Below, piece after piece: positions 1-8,709 of a stretch of 64,000 nucleotides of DNA. Positions within the stretch are counted from its first letter, which is position 1. Each line of letters begins with the position of its first letter. A program made the translations under genes and the position numbers. The stretch spans positions 1 to 64,000 of the forward strand of contig JANYLK010000225.1 of assembly GCA_025357875.1 (NCBI GenBank). The letters are read 5' to 3'. This stretch comes from Granulicella sp. (GTDB lineage: Bacteria > Acidobacteriota > Terriglobia > Terriglobales > Acidobacteriaceae). The notes beneath the pieces are model-generated. The model had not been told where the DNA came from. It saw only the letters and a program-made list of their open reading frames with translations, and did not search any database.

Positions 1-1494
1 GCCAAGGCGCTCGCCGACGCCGGGTTGGCGGTGACCGAGATCGGCGACTACACCGGCTTTCCCGAGATGCTCGACGGCCGCGTGAAGACGCTGCACCCGC
101 GCGTCCACGGCGGTTTGCTCTACATTCGCGGCAACGCCGAACACGAAGCAGCTGTGGCCGCTCATGAGATTCAGCCGATCGACATGGTGGTGGTCAATCT
201 CTACGCGTTTGAGAAGACTGCGAATAAGCCTGGAGTGGCGTTTTCCGATGTGATTGAGAACATCGATATTGGCGGGCCGTCGATGGTTCGCTCGGCGGCG
301 AAGAACTTCGAGGACGTGGCGATTGTGACGTCGGTGGCTGACTACGCGGCGATTGCGGAAGAGATGTCGGCGAATGGAGGCGCGCTAGGACGGGTGACGC
401 GCTGGCGGCTCGCAAAGGCTGCTTTCGCGGTGACGGCGGCGTACGATGCTGGGATCGCGACGACCCTCGAAAGTATCGTCGAGCCCGTCGAACATGGTGC
501 TGCGGCGGTTTTTGAGGCTGAAGCGATGCCGCCGGCGATCCGTGTGATCGATCCGCTGAAGACTGTGCTGCGTTACGGTGAGAATCCGCACCAGAAAGCG
601 GCCCTATACGTTGACGGAAGTGGGCGTGGAGTCGCTTCGGCGAAGCAGTTGCAGGGCAAGGAGCTGAGCTACAACAACATAGTTGATCTGGATGCGTGCT
701 GGGAGTTAGTCGGCGAATTCGACGCAGCGCAGGACGCCGCCGTTGCCATCATCAAACACACCAATCCGTGCGGCGCGGCGACTGGAGCGACGGTGCTGGA
801 AGCGTATCGCCGGGCGCTGGAGGCCGATCCAGTGTCGGCGTTCGGGGCCGTGATTGGCATCAACCGCGAGGTAGACGCTGAGGCTGCGGAAGAGATCGCG
901 AAGCTATTTGTGGAGGCGATTATTGCGCCCGCGTTTACCCCCGAGGCGGTGTCGCGATTCGCGTCGAAGAAGAATTTGCGGCTGCTGGAGATTGCCCGTG
1001 GCCATTCTGATTCGGGCAAGCCGGCACGGACGCTGAAGCAGGTGTCGGGCGGCTTTTTGATGCAGTATGCCGACCGTGAGGCGATTACCGGAGCAGAGTT
1101 GCGGGTGGTCACGGCGCGTACTCCGACGGCGGAGGAGATGCGGGCTCTGCGGTTTGCGTGGAGCATCTGCAAACATGTGAAGTCGAATGCGATCGTGTAT
1201 GCGCGCTTCAACGAGGGCCACGGTCAGACCGTCGGGATTGGTGCAGGGCAGATGAGCCGGGTGGATGCGGCGCGCTTTGGAGCGATGAAGGCGGTGCTTC
1301 CGCTGGCTGGGACGGTGGCTGCCTCGGACGCGTTTTTTCCATTCGCAGACGGGCTGGAAACGGTTGCTGCAGCGGGCGCGACGGCCATTATTCAGCCGGG
1401 CGGTTCGGTGCGCGATGCCGAGGTAATCGAAGCGGCGAACCGGCTTGGAGTCGCCATGGTTTTCACGGGAATCCGCCATTTCCGCCATGGCTAG
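1..1494 (+). CDS. purH: Bifunctional AICAR transformylase/IMP cyclohydrolase (5' end outside window)
   Basis: PurH performs the last two steps of IMP synthesis: formylation of AICAR by 10-formyl-THF, then ring closure. The frame is open from base 1, so the start lies upstream; 497 residues are visible and about 25-30 are missing against the usual 520-530. The N-terminal MGS-like cyclohydrolase domain shows the [14 protein letters not shown] motif near residue 25-40. The transformylase domain shows KHTNPCGAA near residue 251, the active-site Lys-His region typical of the family. No lesion is visible. The next gene starts 143 bases downstream and is unrelated, so this may be the last gene of its transcript. 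Confidence 0.96.
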   Translation, partial: AKALADAGLAVTEIGDYTGFPEMLDGRVKTLHPRVHGGLLYIRGNAEHEAAVAAHEIQPIDMVVVNLYAFEKTANKPGVAFSDVIENIDIGGPSMVRSAAKNFEDVAIVTSVADYAAIAEEMSANGGALGRVTRWRLAKAAFAVTAAYDAGIATTLESIVEPVEHGAAAVFEAEAMPPAIRVIDPLKTVLRYGENPHQKAALYVDGSGRGVASAKQLQGKELSYNNIVDLDACWELVGEFDAAQDAAVAIIKHTNPCGAATGATVLEAYRRALEADPVSAFGAVIGINREVDAEAAEEIAKLFVEAIIAPAFTPEAVSRFASKKNLRLLEIARGHSDSGKPARTLKQVSGGFLMQYADREAITGAELRVVTARTPTAEEMRALRFAWSICKHVKSNAIVYARFNEGHGQTVGIGAGQMSRVDAARFGAMKAVLPLAGTVAASDAFFPFADGLETVAAAGATAIIQPGGSVRDAEVIEAANRLGVAMVFTGIRHFRHG

Positions 1495-1637
1495 GGCCGC
1501 GCAACACGTCCGCTGTATGCAGGTCTGAGGATATAATTGCGCCATATAACTGGGGATGCGTTTGAATAGCATCCAAATGAAGTATCGCGTCGTCTAAATA
1601 GTGTTTGCGCCCTTGATCCCGCCGGATAGGAACTCCT

Positions 1638-3806
1638 GTGCCCATGACCTTGCTTCTTCGTGTTTCGCGGATCCATCCTTCCCGGCTCATTCCTGTTGCC
1701 GCGTTACTCCTTGTGTCTACCACTGTGGCATTGGCCCAGAATGCTGGCTTGAAAAAGAGGCCGGTCGCCGCATCGCCCGTGATCGCACGTCAAAGCAAGC
1801 CGGACGTAGATCGCTCCAGCGCCTACTACCACTACGGCCTAGCCCACTTGTACGAGGAGATGGCGGTAAACGCGGGCAGGCCAGACTATGCCACCCAGGC
1901 GGTGGAGCAATATAAGCTTGCGCTCGATGCTGATCCGAATTCGGTACTGCTTCAGGACGGCCTGGCCGATCTCTACTTCAAGATCGGGCGCATCAAGGAC
2001 GCCGTAACCGCAGCCCAGGATCAGGTAAAACACACCCCGGACGACGTAAGGGCGCACACCTTGCTTGGGCAGGTCTATCTGCGTTCGTTGGGAGACACGC
2101 AGGGCACGCAATCGATCGAGATGCTGCGGCTTGCGATTGCCGAGTATGAGACGATCGCGCGTCTGAAGCCGGATGATCTTGAAACTAAACTACTGTTGGG
2201 ACAGCTTTATGGGCTGAACCATGATTCCGCCAGAGCGGAGGCAACGTTTAAAGAGGCTCAAAAGATTGATGGAGACTCCGAGGACGTCGTGCTGAACATG
2301 GCGCGACTGTACGTGCAGAACGGCGAGTCGCAGCGAGCCGTGGACACACTTTCTGCGGTGCCGATCGCGGACCGTTCCGCGCGTCTCGAGTTCGAGTTAG
2401 GTGCAAGTCTGGACCAGTTAAAGAAGTCGAAGGAGGCTGCCGAAGCCTATCGCAGGTCTCTCGCTCTCGAACCTGACAATCCGGATGCACGGCGTGCTCT
2501 GGCGAATTCCTTGCTTGCGGACGATCAGTTGGACCAGGCGCTGACGGTGCTCAATGCACTGGTTGCGGCGGATCCTACGGATGCACAATCAGAGATTCAT
2601 ATATCGGAGATACAACGCCGGCAAGGGAACTACACCCAGGCTCTTGCCACTCTCGAAAAGGCAAAGTCGCAAGTTCAGGATTCGCTCGAACTGAACTTCA
2701 ACGAAGCGCTGATCTACGACGCACTGGGTAAGTACGATCAGGCGATTGGTGTGCTAACTACGCTACTTGAATCATCGTCGCATCCGGATGGTAAGTATTC
2801 GGATCAGGAGAAACAGAACCGCGCGATCTTCCTCAACCGTCTCGGCATCATCTACCGGGAACAGGCCAAGACGGCCGAAGCAGTTGCGGCCTACAAGCAT
2901 TTAGCCGAGCTTGGCGGCGACTGCAGCGGAGGCTCGGCCCCGGACCAGCAGTCACGCACCTGCTACGCACGAGATGGATTTCAGGGCGAAGTGGATGCAT
3001 ATCGCGACGCGCACCAGTGGAAAGAGGCAACGTCCGTCGCCATGGCGGCTGCGAAGGCTCTTCCTAAAGACCATGGTGTGCAGTTGATGTATGCGCAGCA
3101 GCTTGCAGACGCGGGGCAGGTTGAACAAGCACTAGCACTGGCAAAGTCGCAATTGACAGGTGCGGTTGGCGACCGCGATGTAGAAGAGGAACTCGCCCAG
3201 GTTTATATTCGTCTGAAGCGGTTTAAAGAGGCGAACGATCAACTCGACAAAGCGAGTTTGCTAGCCGCCAAGCCGGAGGAGAAGCTCTACTTATTCTTTC
3301 TTCGCGGAGAACTACTGGACCGCGAAAAGATGTACGACCAGGCCGAAGCGCAGTTTCGCCAGGCGTTGGCTATCGATCCGCAGAACGCCGCGGTGTTGAA
3401 CTATCTCGGTTACATGCTGGCGGATCAGGGAATGAGGCTGCCTGAAGCGTTGAAGCTGATTCGCCAGGCGGTTGCGTTGGAGCCACAGAACGGCGCGTAT
3501 CTCGACTCGCTCGGTTGGGCCTATTACAAGACCGGCCAATACACGCAGGCTGAAGAGAGTTTGCATAAAGCCATCGAGCGGATGAATACCGATCCTACGG
3601 TCCATGATCATCTTGGCGAGGTTTACGAAAAGACCGGCAAGTTGAAGATGGCGGTGTTGCAGTGGGAGCGTTCGATGACGGAGTACGCGGGAATGCTTCC
3701 TGCTGACGCCGAGCCCGAGGATGTGCAGAAGGTTCAGCACAAGCTGGAAAATGCGCGCGTCAAGCTGGCCAAGGTGACGCCGGAATCAAATAAGGGCGCT
3801 CACTAG
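1638..3806 (+). CDS. Exported tetratricopeptide-repeat protein
   Basis: A 722-residue protein with an N-terminal signal peptide (hydrophobic stretch about residues 18-31, likely cut after ALA in ALAQ) followed by many TPR units to the C-terminus. A clear TPR run lies near residues 560-690 (DPQNAAVLNYLGYMLADQG and the following LDSLGWAYYKTGQYTQAEE). TPR proteins are scaffolds in complex assembly, so a periplasmic or outer-membrane-associated role is inferred and no enzyme domain is seen. Start: GTG at 1638 has AGGAA 5 bases upstream; ATG at 1644 is an equally plausible start. The partner is unknown. Confidence 0.85.
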   Translation: MPMTLLLRVSRIHPSRLIPVAALLLVSTTVALAQNAGLKKRPVAASPVIARQSKPDVDRSSAYYHYGLAHLYEEMAVNAGRPDYATQAVEQYKLALDADPNSVLLQDGLADLYFKIGRIKDAVTAAQDQVKHTPDDVRAHTLLGQVYLRSLGDTQGTQSIEMLRLAIAEYETIARLKPDDLETKLLLGQLYGLNHDSARAEATFKEAQKIDGDSEDVVLNMARLYVQNGESQRAVDTLSAVPIADRSARLEFELGASLDQLKKSKEAAEAYRRSLALEPDNPDARRALANSLLADDQLDQALTVLNALVAADPTDAQSEIHISEIQRRQGNYTQALATLEKAKSQVQDSLELNFNEALIYDALGKYDQAIGVLTTLLESSSHPDGKYSDQEKQNRAIFLNRLGIIYREQAKTAEAVAAYKHLAELGGDCSGGSAPDQQSRTCYARDGFQGEVDAYRDAHQWKEATSVAMAAAKALPKDHGVQLMYAQQLADAGQVEQALALAKSQLTGAVGDRDVEEELAQVYIRLKRFKEANDQLDKASLLAAKPEEKLYLFFLRGELLDREKMYDQAEAQFRQALAIDPQNAAVLNYLGYMLADQGMRLPEALKLIRQAVALEPQNGAYLDSLGWAYYKTGQYTQAEESLHKAIERMNTDPTVHDHLGEVYEKTGKLKMAVLQWERSMTEYAGMLPADAEPEDVQKVQHKLENARVKLAKVTPESNKGAH

Positions 3807-3812
3807 TCGTCG

Positions 3813-3838
3813 ACGCGGCCAACTGAAATTAGCCGCGT
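3813..3838 (+). terminator. Possible stem-loop terminator after the TPR gene
   Basis: ACGCGGC at 3813-3819 pairs perfectly with GCCGCGT at 3832-3838 across a 12-base loop, 7 bases after the TPR gene stop. No T-run follows, so an intrinsic terminator is only a possibility; it could also be a chance hairpin. Confidence 0.3.
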
Positions 3839-3843
3839 TAGTT

Positions 3844-3855
3844 ACACTTAAGTGT
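3844..3855. promoter_or_regulatory. Perfect 12-bp palindrome at the dGTPase gene start
   Basis: ACACTTAAGTGT is a perfect palindrome whose last bases overlap the GTG start codon at 3854. Its place at the translation start would suit an operator or mRNA-level control, but no known regulator is matched. Function is inference only. Confidence 0.3.
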
Positions 3856-5014
3856 GTCCTTTATTTCACAAGTAAACTCTGACCTGCGTCTGTGTGCTGT
3901 TTTGGCAGACAGCGATGATGTGCTGCGGTCGCGGGTGTATCCCGCGCCGGAGCGACTTTCGCGAACTGCCTTTCAACGCGACCGGGAACGCATAGTTCAG
4001 GCGCGGTCTTTTCGCCGCCTCGCTGGCAAGACACAGGTATTTACAAGCCGAGCGTCCGACCATTTTCGCAGCCGGCTGACTCACACGATCGAAGTGATGC
4101 AGATTGCGCGTTGCGTCGCCGAGTCGCTCGGACTCAATCAGGACTTGGCGGAGACGTTGGCACTCGTGCACGACATCGGTCACCCACCTTTCGGTCATGC
4201 CGGCGAACGGGCGCTCGATGAATGTCTCAAGCGTCACGGCCTGCGCTTCGATCACAACCTGCACGCTTTGCGTATCGTAGAACATTTCGAGCAACGATAC
4301 GCCGCGCATCGCGGACTGAATCTCACGCTCGGTGTTCGCGAAGGCATCATCAAACATTCGCGTGACTACAGCGCCGACCAGTACCCCGACCTCTCCTGCT
4401 ACATGCTGGGGAAGCGGCCTCCGCTGGAGGCACAGATCATCGACCTCGCCGACGAAATTGCTTATCTGACAGCGGACCTAGACGACGGGGTCGAGTCGGG
4501 CCTGCTCGACATTGAACACATCCGCGGAAATGTCGACATCTTGGCGCACTCGTATGCGCAGGTGGAGCGAGAGCATCCTGGTATTGAAGCGAAGTTCCTG
4601 TTCAACGAGGCGTTGCAACTGATGCAGAACGTGCTGACCGACGATCTGATTGCGACCACGATCAAGAACACGCGTGCAATCGGCGCTACCAGCCTGAAGG
4701 AGGTGCGTGATCATCCGGAACGGCTGGCCACGTTTTCCACGCTTGCTGAGGCGCACCGCTTGCAGGAGAAGCGGTACCTATACGACACGTTGTATACGTG
4801 CGATGAGCTTTCGCTGGAGCACGATAAGGCCGGCCAAGTGGTGACGGCGCTGTTCAATTTCTGGATCAACGAGCCACAGGAACTGCCATCGGGCTATGTC
4901 GAGGAGATCGAGATGGAAGGGCTGGCGCGCGTTGTCGCCGACTATATCGCCGGCATGACCGACACATTTATTTTGCTGCAATATGCGCAGATCAAGCGTG
5001 CCGTGCGCCGCTGA
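3854..5014 (+). CDS. dgt: Deoxyguanosinetriphosphate triphosphohydrolase-like HD protein
   Basis: A 386-residue HD-superfamily phosphohydrolase of the dGTPase-like family, which splits dNTPs to deoxynucleoside plus triphosphate and trims nucleotide pools. Seen in sequence: the family N-terminal signature RDRERIVQARSFRRLAGKTQ (residues about 43-62), a metal-ligand His in LTHTIEV (about 76), and the HD motif VHDIGHPPFGH (about 105-115). Start: the frame's first start is GTG 3854, with no convincing Shine-Dalgarno and overlapping a palindrome; GTG 3920 is an alternative that keeps all the conserved motifs. The gene stands between a TPR protein and a small exported protein, so context adds little. 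Confidence 0.9.
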   Translation: MSFISQVNSDLRLCAVLADSDDVLRSRVYPAPERLSRTAFQRDRERIVQARSFRRLAGKTQVFTSRASDHFRSRLTHTIEVMQIARCVAESLGLNQDLAETLALVHDIGHPPFGHAGERALDECLKRHGLRFDHNLHALRIVEHFEQRYAAHRGLNLTLGVREGIIKHSRDYSADQYPDLSCYMLGKRPPLEAQIIDLADEIAYLTADLDDGVESGLLDIEHIRGNVDILAHSYAQVEREHPGIEAKFLFNEALQLMQNVLTDDLIATTIKNTRAIGATSLKEVRDHPERLATFSTLAEAHRLQEKRYLYDTLYTCDELSLEHDKAGQVVTALFNFWINEPQELPSGYVEEIEMEGLARVVADYIAGMTDTFILLQYAQIKRAVRR

Positions 5015-5077
5015 TCCGGTGGGCTTAGTCAGAAGGCTGTTCCCGTGCATCTAAGCTTAAACACAAGGAGTAGCCCT

Positions 5078-5752
5078 ATGAACCAGGCATCCCTACGCTC
5101 TTCGGCGAAGCTGATCATCCTTCTGGCGTTGCCCATGGCGGCCATCGCGCAGACGCCCCAGCAGGCTGGGACGCTTACCATTGCCGGACAGCCAGACCAA
5201 GCGACGGTTGTCCGCATCAACGGCAGATCCTACGTAGAAGTCGAGTCACTCGCTCGCATCGCGCATGGATCGGTACGGGTTCAGGGCAACCAGACGATTT
5301 TGACGCTGCCGGGTTTGACGAGCGCGACGGCGTCTTCTGCAACACCGGTGAAGACTCCGCAACTTTCCAGCGGTTATCTGAGCGCCGAAATCGAAGCGCT
5401 GAGCCAGATCCGCGAATGGCGTGCGGCCCTCGCAGGCGCAGTTCAGAACAACTATCCCGTAACCGAGGGTTGGGTAGGCGGCCTGCGCCGGACAGCCGAG
5501 GCCAAACTTCAACTCGCGACTGCGGCGGCAACCACCGAGCCCGATCAAAGAGCAGTCGAGTTGCTGAGAAACATCTTCAGCGCGATGCAGCAGATCAGCG
5601 AGCAGTTTCTGTTGATGCACACCAAGGCGAATTACACACCGCCAGATTCGTTTGACAACAATGCGCTGGACCAGAAAGTTCTCAGTTGCCAAGCCGCGCT
5701 TGTGTCGATGGCGGCGACAAAGCAGTTTCAGGATGAGCCTTCCTGTCACTGA
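5078..5752 (+). CDS. Small exported protein with copper-amine-oxidase-N-like domain
   Basis: A 224-residue protein. The ATG at 5078 is chosen because AAGGAG (5065-5070) sits 7 bases upstream; the same frame is open from a GTG at 5045 but that has no good ribosome site. Residues 1-25 form a signal peptide ending AIAQ. Residues about 38-75 (VRINGRSYVEVESLARI followed by a beta-rich segment) resemble the short fold at the N-terminus of copper amine oxidases, common in envelope proteins. The rest is helical and unrecognised. It likely acts in the periplasm; function is unknown. Confidence 0.75.
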   Translation: MNQASLRSSAKLIILLALPMAAIAQTPQQAGTLTIAGQPDQATVVRINGRSYVEVESLARIAHGSVRVQGNQTILTLPGLTSATASSATPVKTPQLSSGYLSAEIEALSQIREWRAALAGAVQNNYPVTEGWVGGLRRTAEAKLQLATAAATTEPDQRAVELLRNIFSAMQQISEQFLLMHTKANYTPPDSFDNNALDQKVLSCQAALVSMAATKQFQDEPSCH

Positions 5753-5793
5753 GCGAGCGCTCACGGCATAGTTAGCAGCGCATTGAAGTGGAT

Positions 5794-5869
5794 TGGCGTC
5801 CCCAACAGGGTTCGAACCTGTGTTGCCGCCGGGAACAGGCGGAGTCCTGGGCCACTAGACGATAGGGAC
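5794..5869 (-). tRNA. tRNA-Glu (TTC) with abnormal anticodon loop
   Basis: A 76-nt cloverleaf folds on the minus strand, with CCA encoded (5794-5796). The acceptor stem GTCCCTA pairs with TGGGGAC (one G-U), the D arm reads GTC/GAC, the anticodon stem is CCGCC/GGCGG, and the T arm is ACAGG-TTCGAAC-CCTGT. The body closely follows the usual bacterial tRNA-Glu layout as I remember it, and the anticodon read is TTC (plus-strand 5833-5835). The anticodon loop is TGTTCCC: position 33 is G and position 37 is C, whereas U33 and purine-37 are nearly universal. It may be a divergent functional tRNA, a tRNA pseudogene or a sequence error. Confidence 0.75.
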
Positions 5870-5986
5870 GCGTGAAGGAGCGACAAGCAAGCTAAATTTT
5901 GCCCTCTATCTGTGCTCGTTTCATTCCAATCTTACAACAGCTAAGAACGAAATCGGTGCTGGCTTTGGAAGCTTCGAATCGATCCA

Positions 5987-7471
5987 CTACATCGCAAGCA
6001 GGATACGCAGGTCACGCAGATTGTGGCCGGTTGGGCCGGTGATGAAGGTTGCTCCGACAGCGCGTAGCCAGGTGGATGAGTCAAACGCTTGTAGCGCCTG
6101 CTCCGCGCTGGCACGTCGCGTACGCGGCTGCGTTGAAGCGGAGTGCGCGGCGGAGCCGTACGGATCGTCACCATCGAGCGTATGTTCGTCAATGATTGCG
6201 CCGGCGGCGTCGCTGTTGCCGTCGATGCCGTCCGATCCAGCCGAGAGGACGGCGAGGGTGCCATCCTCTAAGCGGAGTTGTCTCGCAAGGTAGAGTGCGA
6301 AGTGCTGATTACGACCTCCGACGTAAGTGGCTTGGTCATTCGTAGCCGAGCAAGGGCTACGATTTGAGAATGTATGGGGAACCTGAACCGTTACCTCACC
6401 GGCCGAGATCAGGCAAACCTTTGGATATTCACGGCGCAGCTGACGCAAACGGCCGAGAAGATAGTCTGCGGCTTCGGCGTAGTTCCAGTCATCGCAGATG
6501 TTGTCGATGATGGTGTGGAATCCCATTTGAGCCGCATGGAATTGGGCGGTGCGGGCAAGCTCATCGCTATCTAGCAGCTTCCAGCTTGGCGAGATGAGTT
6601 CGCCATGTTTGGGTGTCTCGGGGAGATTGTGAGAGCGGAAGAAGAGGCGTACGGACTGTGGAAATTGCTCCGGTAATTTGTAATGGGCAAGAATCTCGCG
6701 GCATTGCGCGACCGTTGTTGGATCGGGAATCGTAGGGCCCGAGGCAAGTGCGTCAAGATGCGCCGGCGGCACGTCGGAGACCAGCAGTGAGACTTTGTTG
6801 GCTAAGCCCGCGGCCAGACCAAGACGTCCTCCTTTGATTGCGGAGAAGTGTTTACGCACGCAATTGATCTCAACGATCGATGCGCCACAGTGAACCAATG
6901 AACGGTGGAATGCGATCGTGTCTTCGAGCGAAATTGCAAAATCCAGTGGAAGCTCCATCATCGCTGAAGCTCCGCCGCTGATGAGAAAGACGCAGAGGGT
7001 GTCGTCCCGCGACGCGTCTCTAAGTTCGCGGAGCATTGAGAGCGCTGCGGCTGCTCCGGCGAACGACGCGTCATTTGGAACCGGATGGCCACCGCGGAAA
7101 TACTGGATCGCCGTATTTAGGCCTTGGGGGCGTTCGGATGCGATCAGGACCCCTTGCAGATCGCACGAGGAGGGAAGCGGCAGCCGCGACAGCAGTGAAG
7201 TCAGCATCGCTGCCGCAGCTTTGCCGGCGGAGACGATTCGCACGCGCTTCAGACGATTGAGCGCGACGATGTCGTGGCCGTCAAGAATCAAGCGAGTGTT
7301 GCCTGCGTCGGTGGCGATACTTACTATGCGGTCCAGCGACCGATCGATACTGCAGTCTGCGAGCGCGTGTTCAAAGATACTGCGCGCTATTTCTTTTAAA
7401 GTCGACCGAGGCGCCTCACGCTGTTCACGCACTGTGCTTCTCCTTGAAACAAAGTCTAGCTTGCTCGCCAT
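5987..7471 (-). CDS. Glycerate 2-kinase (DUF4147/MOFRL family)
   Basis: A 494-residue glycerate kinase of the MOFRL type (GckA/TtuD family), making 2-phosphoglycerate from D-glycerate. Seen: a conserved N-terminal Lys region (SAGKAAAAM, about residue 82), FRGGHPVPND (about 126), LISGGASAMMELP (about 160), VRKHFSAIKGG (about 202), VLSAGSDGIDGNSDAAGA (about 405) and the C-terminal GPTGHNLRDL. The length and both domains are normal and I see no lesion. It is the last gene of a minus-strand run after D-tartrate dehydratase and a dicarboxylate symporter, both broken, 13 bases after the symporter remnant. TtuD-type genes belong to tartrate/glycerate use, which fits. ATG 7471 has AGGA 11 bases upstream. 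Confidence 0.9.
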   Translation of the reverse strand: MASKLDFVSRRSTVREQREAPRSTLKEIARSIFEHALADCSIDRSLDRIVSIATDAGNTRLILDGHDIVALNRLKRVRIVSAGKAAAAMLTSLLSRLPLPSSCDLQGVLIASERPQGLNTAIQYFRGGHPVPNDASFAGAAAALSMLRELRDASRDDTLCVFLISGGASAMMELPLDFAISLEDTIAFHRSLVHCGASIVEINCVRKHFSAIKGGRLGLAAGLANKVSLLVSDVPPAHLDALASGPTIPDPTTVAQCREILAHYKLPEQFPQSVRLFFRSHNLPETPKHGELISPSWKLLDSDELARTAQFHAAQMGFHTIIDNICDDWNYAEAADYLLGRLRQLRREYPKVCLISAGEVTVQVPHTFSNRSPCSATNDQATYVGGRNQHFALYLARQLRLEDGTLAVLSAGSDGIDGNSDAAGAIIDEHTLDGDDPYGSAAHSASTQPRTRRASAEQALQAFDSSTWLRAVGATFITGPTGHNLRDLRILLAM

Positions 7472-7484
7472 CGAAGGCGTGTTC

Positions 7485-8707
7485 CTATTTTGCGATCACG
7501 ATGGTGGCGACACAGCTGCCGATCACGTTAACGACGGCCCTTGGCGATATTCGTCAGGCGCTCGACTCCAAGCAGAAGCACCAAACCGGTGACGGGGATG
7601 TGATGCATCGAGGCGAGTGTTGCGGCCCGCCACGCCGGCCGATCCCTTCGACGTGATTACCAAAACAACCATCAGCGTAATCTGCTCGTGCAGGCTCAGA
7701 TGCGTATTTGTTGCCTGCGCGATGAAGATCGCACCCATGCTCAGATAAATTGCTGTGCCGTCCGCGTTGAAGGTGTAGCCCGCGGGCATCACCATTCCGA
7801 CGACTGGCTCGGCGCATCCGAGTCGCTCCAGCTTCAGCATCAGCGGCGCCAGTACAGCCTCTGACGAGGACGTGCCAACAGTGATCAGGATCTCATCGCG
7901 TATATAAACGAGTAGGCGGATCAAACTGAAACCCGCTATTTTAGCGATGACGCCGAGGACGATCGCGACGAAAAAAATGGATACGATCCAGACCTCGGCC
8001 GTGAAGCGCGCGAGTTGCAGCAGACTTGCGGCGCCGTACTGCCCGACGGTGTAGGCCATCGCACCCAGTGCCGCGATGGGTGCCAAATACATCACCATCC
8101 GCACGATGCCGAACATGCCTTTGAGTAACAAATCCAAAAGATCGATCAGCGGTTTGGCGGTCACCCGAATAGGAGTCAGTGCAAGCCCGAACAAGACGCC
8201 CAGCAAAATAATTTGTAGGATGTTGCCGGTGACGAATGGATCGCCGATGCTGGATGGAATCATGCTGAGTAGAAATGGGACGCCGCCGCCCTATTGTGCG
8301 GTTGTCGCGTAAGCCGTGATGGAAGTGGGGTCAAGCTTCGAGGAGTCAATGTTCATGCCGCTTCCGGGATGCAGCACGTTGGCTGCAATCAGCCCAATTA
8401 ACAGTGCGAATGTAGAGACGACCTCAAAGTAGATGAGGGCCTTCGCACCCACGCGGCCAACCTCGCGGATGACTCCCATGCGCGCGATACCAACGACAAC
8501 CGTGGCAAAGATGATCGGCGCGAGCGTCATGCGGATCAATTTGACGAAGGCGTCACCCAGCGGTTTTAGCATGACTGCGTCATGCGGAAATAGGACGCCA
8601 ATCGCAACGCCCAGCACGATTCTGATCATCACCTGAAGCCACAAAGGGCCCAGCAAAGGACGTTTGCGGGGCGCGCGGTTTTGATCGATCGATTCTTCCG
8701 CGACCAT
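7485..8707 (-). pseudogene. Broken Na+/H+-dicarboxylate symporter (DctA/GltP family)
   Basis: Translation in the three minus frames reconstructs one DAACS-family transporter. The N-terminal part (8707 to 8294) runs from TM1 through the PIIFATVVVGIARM region and ends at an in-frame TAG (plus 8291-8293); the same frame continues directly with GGGVPFLLSMIPSS and the rest of the transporter (TSSSEAVLAPLM, GYTFNADGTAIY). Near 7625-7632, after SKGSAGVAG, the frame shifts and several codons are missing; the protein resumes as ATLASMHHIPVTGLVLLLG. A second shift near 7536-7543 leads into AVVNVIGSCVATIVIAK and a stop. One nonsense plus two frame lesions make a functional symporter unlikely. It would have imported tartrate or a related dicarboxylate. 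Confidence 0.88.
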
Positions 8708-8709
8708 AG

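Noticed and set aside
669-1572. Long minus-strand open frames antisense to purH
   Set aside because: They are shadows of a conserved coding frame in GC-rich DNA and encode nothing recognisable.
1554-1574. Hairpin GGATGC/GCATCC as purH terminator
   Set aside because: Only 6 bp and no T-run; too weak to call.
8291-8293. TAG readthrough or pyrrolysine-like recoding in the symporter
   Set aside because: The same gene has two further frame lesions near its end, so loss of function is the simpler view.
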